Origin: Nitrosomonas aestuarii | Lineage (GTDB): Bacteria; Pseudomonadota; Gammaproteobacteria; Burkholderiales; Nitrosomonadaceae | NCBI RefSeq assembly: GCF_003046585.1 | Contig: NZ_QAAE01000021.1 | Span: forward strand, 1 to 50,256 | Reading direction: 5' to 3' | Length of the DNA: 50,256 bases | Position numbers and translations under genes: made by a program | The notes under the pieces: generated by a model | The model's input: only the letters and a program-made list of their open reading frames with translations | Databases searched by the model: none | Told to the model about the DNA's origin: nothing | Part shown: piece by piece, positions 46,252-50,256 of the stretch | Position numbering within the stretch: position 1 is the first letter of the stretch | Layout of the letters: every line of letters starts with the position of its first letter

Positions 46252-46610
46252 AATTTAAGTTTTCCATTGTATTTTCATAATTGTAAGACAACTTTACTGA
46301 AAAAAGATTTAAACGACAATTTTTGTCATGTAACAATCAACGCAGGCAAATCGTTCCCAACCATTAAACAGCAAACTGAGCAACATTGCAAAACCAGCAA
46401 AAAGTGCAATAGCATCATTCAACGTTTACCGGACTTACAATTCCGGCGCTTACCAAAAAGAGCCGCAATAAACCGAAACACTTATGGAACGAAGCGTACG
46501 CGAAAAAGGATCCTGTATATCGATCATGACTTTCCCGCGCTCCGGGACACCTTCAAACTGGTAAACTTAGCCGGAGATTCACAAAAACCCATCTTTTTTA
46601 ACGATTAAAT
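46252..46610. other. Intergenic region, no supported gene
   Basis: Divergent promoter region of glcF and the channel gene. A 113-codon frame (46267-46608) covers it and stops just before the channel start, but has no ribosome site or family signature, so I do not call it. Confidence 0.5.
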
Positions 46611-47081
46611 ATGAATGAATACGCCGATCATTTCAATGCTTTGCTGATTTCAAGCGTCATAGTCATATTCTGCGTAGTTTTACATTATGAAGCGTTGCGA
46701 TTTTTAAGTCGCACCATCGGCATTCATGTTCATAAACGCATAGGCGTACTCGTCGTCATGCTGGGTTTACTGGCCGCGCACGTCCTTGAAATTATCGTTT
46801 TCGCTTCAGGCTATATGTTAATGCAGCAAGTTTTTGGATTAGGGCATATTACCAACATAGATGAAGGCAATTTCCTAGATTATATTTACTACTCATCGGT
46901 TGTGTATACAACAGTTGGGTTCGGTGATTTATTACCTGTCGGCGCCGTGCGTATGTTGAGTGCCGCTGAAGGTCTGGTTGGACTGGCCATGATTACCTGG
47001 TCGGCCTCCTTTACCTTTCTTGCCATGAAACATTTCTGGCCGCACCCAATGGAAGAAGCAAAAAAGCCATCAAAGGATTAA
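46611..47081 (+). CDS. Two-TM potassium-channel-like protein
   Basis: Protein of 156 residues. Hydrophobic segments at about 10-30, 45-75 and 120-145. The P-loop carries YTTVGFGDLLP, the K+ selectivity filter (TVGFGD). The intracellular tail is short with no RCK domain. It would be a simple potassium or cation channel. It starts with ATG directly before the conserved part and has no operon partner in sight. Confidence 0.88.
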   Translation: MNEYADHFNALLISSVIVIFCVVLHYEALRFLSRTIGIHVHKRIGVLVVMLGLLAAHVLEIIVFASGYMLMQQVFGLGHITNIDEGNFLDYIYYSSVVYTTVGFGDLLPVGAVRMLSAAEGLVGLAMITWSASFTFLAMKHFWPHPMEEAKKPSKD

Positions 47082-47308
47082 TTCCCTGAATTCTCGCCAC
47101 ATAAAATCACTGGATCACACTTAATTACCCATCGATACCTGGCGTGAAAGGGTTCGACAAAACATAAACATGCTAAAACAGAATCAACGTATAAACACGA
47201 CATAGAACGGTTGGCGCAAAATGAACAAGTGCCAACAAAATACCTCGACTGCAAAAACTGCAAAGCTCCAGATAAACCTTGCATCCTTATTATGAGCTGC
47301 TATCAATC

Positions 47309-48142
47309 ATGCTAACTGACGAACTGCAATCTATTATAGATCGCCACAAACCGTGGCTGGTAATTACGGGGGCCGGGATCAGCTTAAACTCCGGAATTCC
47401 GACTTATCGCGATGACAAAGGGAACTGGCTGCGCAGCGACCCCATTAAGCATCACGAATTTATCCAATATGAAAACAAGCGGAAACGCTACTGGGCTCGA
47501 AGCGCAGTTGGCTGGCCTCCGGTTGAACGGGCGCAACCCAATGATGTGCATTATGCGCTCGCAGAACTGGAGAAGCGCGGCTACATCACTGGCCTTATTA
47601 CACAAAATGTTGATCGATTACATCAAAAAGCAGGGCAACAAAATGTGATTGACCTGCACGGGCGACTTGATCGGGTACGCTGTTTAAACTGCGGACAATA
47701 TGAAGAGCGTTGGCAGCTTCAAGTTCGTTTACTGGAGCGCAATCCATTTTTAACGCCACTCACCGCAGAATTGGCACCCGATGGAGATGCCCATGTGGAA
47801 GATAAAACTATTGAGAAAATTACACCGGTTAACTGTATGTCATGCGACGGCATCTTAATGCCCGATGTCGTTTTTTTTGGGGGTACGGTTCCCAAAAAAA
47901 CCAATCTCGCCACTGCACAATTATATGAACAAAGCAACGGGGTGTTAGTCGTTGGTTCGTCGTTAATGGTGTACTCCGGCTTTCGTTTCTGCAAACTGGC
48001 GAAACAGGATGGTAAACCGTTAATGATTATTAATCGCGGCAAAACCCGTGCTGATGATTTTGCCGACTATAAAATTAAACGGGACTGCCAATCGGTTTTA
48101 TCAGCTTTAATCGACTATCAGTACCCATCATTTCAAAGTTGA
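47309..48142 (+). CDS. Sirtuin (SIR2-type NAD-dependent deacylase)
   Basis: 277 residues from ATG 47309; an in-frame TTG at 47279 is possible but less likely. Family motifs: ITGAGISLNSGIPTYRD, TQNVDRLHQKAG, catalytic His in VIDLHG, and four Zn Cys in CLNCGQ and CMSCDG. VFFGGTVPKK and VVGSSLMVYSG complete the NAD site. The sequence resembles the class II (SIRT4-like) group. It removes acyl groups or ADP-ribosylates proteins using NAD. It is probably monocistronic. Confidence 0.94.
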   Translation: MLTDELQSIIDRHKPWLVITGAGISLNSGIPTYRDDKGNWLRSDPIKHHEFIQYENKRKRYWARSAVGWPPVERAQPNDVHYALAELEKRGYITGLITQNVDRLHQKAGQQNVIDLHGRLDRVRCLNCGQYEERWQLQVRLLERNPFLTPLTAELAPDGDAHVEDKTIEKITPVNCMSCDGILMPDVVFFGGTVPKKTNLATAQLYEQSNGVLVVGSSLMVYSGFRFCKLAKQDGKPLMIINRGKTRADDFADYKIKRDCQSVLSALIDYQYPSFQS

Positions 48143-48859
48143 TGGAGAGTACTAACGAGGCAGTTTATATTCTGTGCCAGATAAGCATTACGGCTAACGC
48201 ACTTTGCTAGCTGGCCACGTCAAATAACTGTTGAGCAACTTTTTTACATTTTTTTTGCTAGTGGTACTCATTTCAGGGCTGCGTGCCGCTTCTACTCACG
48301 CATATCACTGATCTAGAACCAGTCTGATTGCATCTAATTTAAACTCCTTCGTTACTGCTTTCTGGTTACTATTTTATTTCATATGATTGATGACATCGGG
48401 TTGGACGCTAATTCTACTTCAGCCTATACAGAATACATTCTGTCTCAAATTGTCAAAATACGAAAATTTAAGGCAAACATAGTTTTCATATCTTTGAAAT
48501 AGCGTTATTTTGTAATTCGCTGATTTGCTGAGTACGTAGCCCCTGCTTTTTTAAATTAAACGACGAATCCAATACATGTCATCAAGAATTACCTTTGCTA
48601 TTTTGATGGACAGACACGTGAATTAGACACATATTCACTCTGGATTGTTGATTGTTTAGGCGATAAAATAAAACTGTCTATTGCGCTTCATATAAAGTAT
48701 TTTTGATCTAAAAAAACTAACATTTTTGGACTTACTGAAATAACAAGTAACTAAATGAGGACTATTGCACTCATTCAGCAGTTGAATTCCAAAGTTCGAC
48801 AAGCCCAAAAAGTAGTAGTTAAACAAAATGCTCTCTACTTCCAGCGTTAACTTTACGAA
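48143..48859. other. Intergenic region, no supported gene
   Basis: About 720 bp, AT-rich, with no frame over 60 codons, no tRNA and no clear hairpin. The genes on its two sides converge, so their 3' ends are here. Confidence 0.55.
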
Positions 48860-50256
48860 TTAAATCCCGCTCAAATCTGCAAGGGTAGTAGGTGCCGTTG
48901 ACGTGCCTACCAATGCAACAACAGTATCGCGTGTATCAATATATATATTACTATTACCACCTGTTTGGTGCTGAACAACATAGGTTACATCGGTACCGGC
49001 AACAGATGTTCCTAATAATTTAAAAGCAATTGTATCGCCTGTTTGCTTCCAGAAATTTGTATTAACAGCTCTTTGCGCTGTAATAGCCGTAGCAATATCA
49101 GTCGCTAAACTACCAGACGTGGCTCCTGTTGAGTTAACATTGTTTGCTGTACTAAAGTCACTACCAGTCGTTGCTGCCAATGACGTCGGTATAATTTCCA
49201 GGTCAAGTATGTCTGTACCCGCTGTATAGTCGGAAATTTTATCCAAAGACGTATTCAGTGAATCCGCGGCTCCTATTATAAACGTGTCAGTACCACCTCC
49301 ACCACTCATGATGTCTGCACCGACGCCACCTGTAATTGTATCGACTCCTCCACCGCCAACAATTGTGTCAGCTCCACTTCCACCGGTTATAGTATGACCC
49401 GAATCAGATAATGTTATGCTATTTGTGAAATTAGCTAAAATATAGCTTTCAACCGAAGGAATTACAGTAATTGATGCGGCATCTGTAAATGTAAGTGTGT
49501 TTGAACCTGTTGCTGTAGTTTTGGGAGCAATTGTGTCATGTTGAGAATCAGTTATCGATGCATCTCCAGTTGCTGTAATTGCTGTAGCCGCTGCAATTGC
49601 AGCATTATTGGTTGCCATGGTTATATTAGTGAAAGTATCAGTCACAGCATATGAATTAACACCACTGTTTCCTGCGTCATCAATGGTTTTAGCTTGTGTT
49701 GCTGTCACATTATCGGTAATGGTGATATTGACTGCTTCATTCAGGCCGGCACCAGCGGCTATATTCGCGGCTACATCGCTGATGCTGTAAGTGACACTGG
49801 TTGCAAAGCCTGCAATGGTGTTTGCCTGGGCAATGGTTGCTGCGGTGCTGGCGGTGACCGCACCTGCTGCATTTGCAATCACTGCATTGGATGAACCTGC
49901 TATGGCTACCGCGGTATCGGTTATGGTCGCTACTGACTTGCTGCCGGAGTTGGTGGCGTTTTCTATGGTCGTGGCCTGCGCGATGGTGACATCATCGGTA
50001 ATAGTAATATTGACCGCTTCATTCAGGCCGGCGCCAGCGGCTATATTCGCGGCGACATCGCTGATGCTGTAGGTGACACTGGTTATAAAACCTGCAATGG
50101 TGTTTGCCTGGGCAATGGTTGCTGCGGTGCTGGCGGTGACCGCACCTGCTGCGTTTGCCAGCACTGCATTGGATGAACCTGCTATGGCTGCCGCGGTATC
50201 GGTTATGGTCGCCACTGACTTGCTGCCGGAGTTGGTGGCGTTTTCTATGGTCGTGG
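48860..50256 (-). CDS. RTX-type repetitive secreted protein, C-terminal part (cut by window edge)
   Basis: At least 465 residues; the frame is open at the right edge. The visible part starts with 94-residue repeats (SNAVLANAAGAVTASTAATI, SISDVAANIAAGAGLNEAVN, ITITDDVTIAQATTI). Then come RTX nonapeptides (GSGADTIVGGGGVDTITGG, GADIMSGGGGTDTF) and a C-terminal DYTAGTDILDL-type segment with a LADLSGI end. The composition (no Cys, rich in Ala, Thr, Ile, Asn) and an uncleaved C-terminal signal fit type I secretion. It is probably a calcium-binding adhesin or S-layer-like protein. No T1SS gene is in view. Confidence 0.9.
   Translation of the reverse strand, partial: TTIENATNSGSKSVATITDTAAAIAGSSNAVLANAAGAVTASTAATIAQANTIAGFITSVTYSISDVAANIAAGAGLNEAVNITITDDVTIAQATTIENATNSGSKSVATITDTAVAIAGSSNAVIANAAGAVTASTAATIAQANTIAGFATSVTYSISDVAANIAAGAGLNEAVNITITDNVTATQAKTIDDAGNSGVNSYAVTDTFTNITMATNNAAIAAATAITATGDASITDSQHDTIAPKTTATGSNTLTFTDAASITVIPSVESYILANFTNSITLSDSGHTITGGSGADTIVGGGGVDTITGGVGADIMSGGGGTDTFIIGAADSLNTSLDKISDYTAGTDILDLEIIPTSLAATTGSDFSTANNVNSTGATSGSLATDIATAITAQRAVNTNFWKQTGDTIAFKLLGTSVAGTDVTYVVQHQTGGNSNIYIDTRDTVVALVGTSTAPTTLADLSGI
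49661..50256 (-). repeat. In-frame 282-bp repeats in the RTX protein gene
   Basis: Units of 282 bp (94 codons) start at about 49661, 49943 and 50225. The second and the beginning of the third are almost identical, and the first is more diverged. The array continues beyond the window. Confidence 0.9.

Noticed and set aside
46267..46608. 113-codon plus-strand frame before the channel gene
   Set aside because: No ribosome site, biased basic composition, lies over the divergent promoter region.
47130..47315. Frame with CKNCKAPDKPC that looks like a small zinc protein
   Set aside because: No start codon before the conserved-looking part and it runs into the sirtuin gene; may be a relic.

Overview
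The window looks like the chromosome of a low-GC betaproteobacterium, most likely Nitrosomonas-like. This is an inference from gene content: a PEP-CTERM surface protein, an inactive dihydroorotase-like PyrC next to pyrB and pyrR, the order yqgE-ruvX-pyrR-pyrB, coq7 and a second infA. No rRNA or other taxonomic marker is present.

Left part (1-14 kb) is accessory. A probable IS end (1-203) precedes tRNA-Asn. A 6.8-kb integrative element follows, inserted in the tRNA 3' end and bounded by perfect 45-bp direct repeats (401-445 and 7162-7206). It carries a tyrosine integrase, an AlpA-like HTH protein, a Rep_trans-type initiator or relaxase, an unknown protein, and one large cargo gene: a STAND-like P-loop NTPase with near-identical TPR units. 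No capsid or packaging gene is recognisable, so it resembles a phage satellite or mobilizable island with a candidate defence cargo. After it comes a field of decay: a PAS-GGDEF-EAL gene and a DUF3465 secreted-protein gene, each broken by one in-frame stop, then fragments of an IS3 transposase, an HsdR subunit and an EAL protein. Four copies of a dispersed repeat are scattered from 7 to 18.5 kb.

Middle part (14-29.5 kb) holds mostly stand-alone genes: a multicopper oxidase, an RNase H-like protein, cspA, an IS256 relic, a small lipoprotein, glutaminase, a large secreted G8-domain/beta-helix protein, an MscS channel in an operon with a degenerate ATPase-like protein, a DCC thiol oxidoreductase, a second MscS channel, and infA. 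infA sits behind a foldable leader and a MITE-like insertion.

29.9-37.0 kb is the most interesting chromosomal block: five secreted proteins on the minus strand. First in transcription order is a PEP-CTERM protein with a cohesin-like ectodomain. Next is a small secreted homologue of the N-terminal domain of the following protein, a legumain-like C13 peptidase. Then come a DNRLRE-domain protein and an SGNH hydrolase. The last three all end in dockerin-like double calcium-loop modules. Together they suggest a surface-anchored cohesin-dockerin assembly, which would be unusual in this group.

37.5-48.1 kb is housekeeping: crcB (UUG start) convergent with a minus-strand run glcF-coq7-yqgE-ruvX-pyrR-pyrB-pyrC'-prlC, then a two-TM potassium-channel-like protein and a sirtuin on the plus strand. 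The right edge cuts into a repetitive RTX-type secreted protein with 282-bp repeats.
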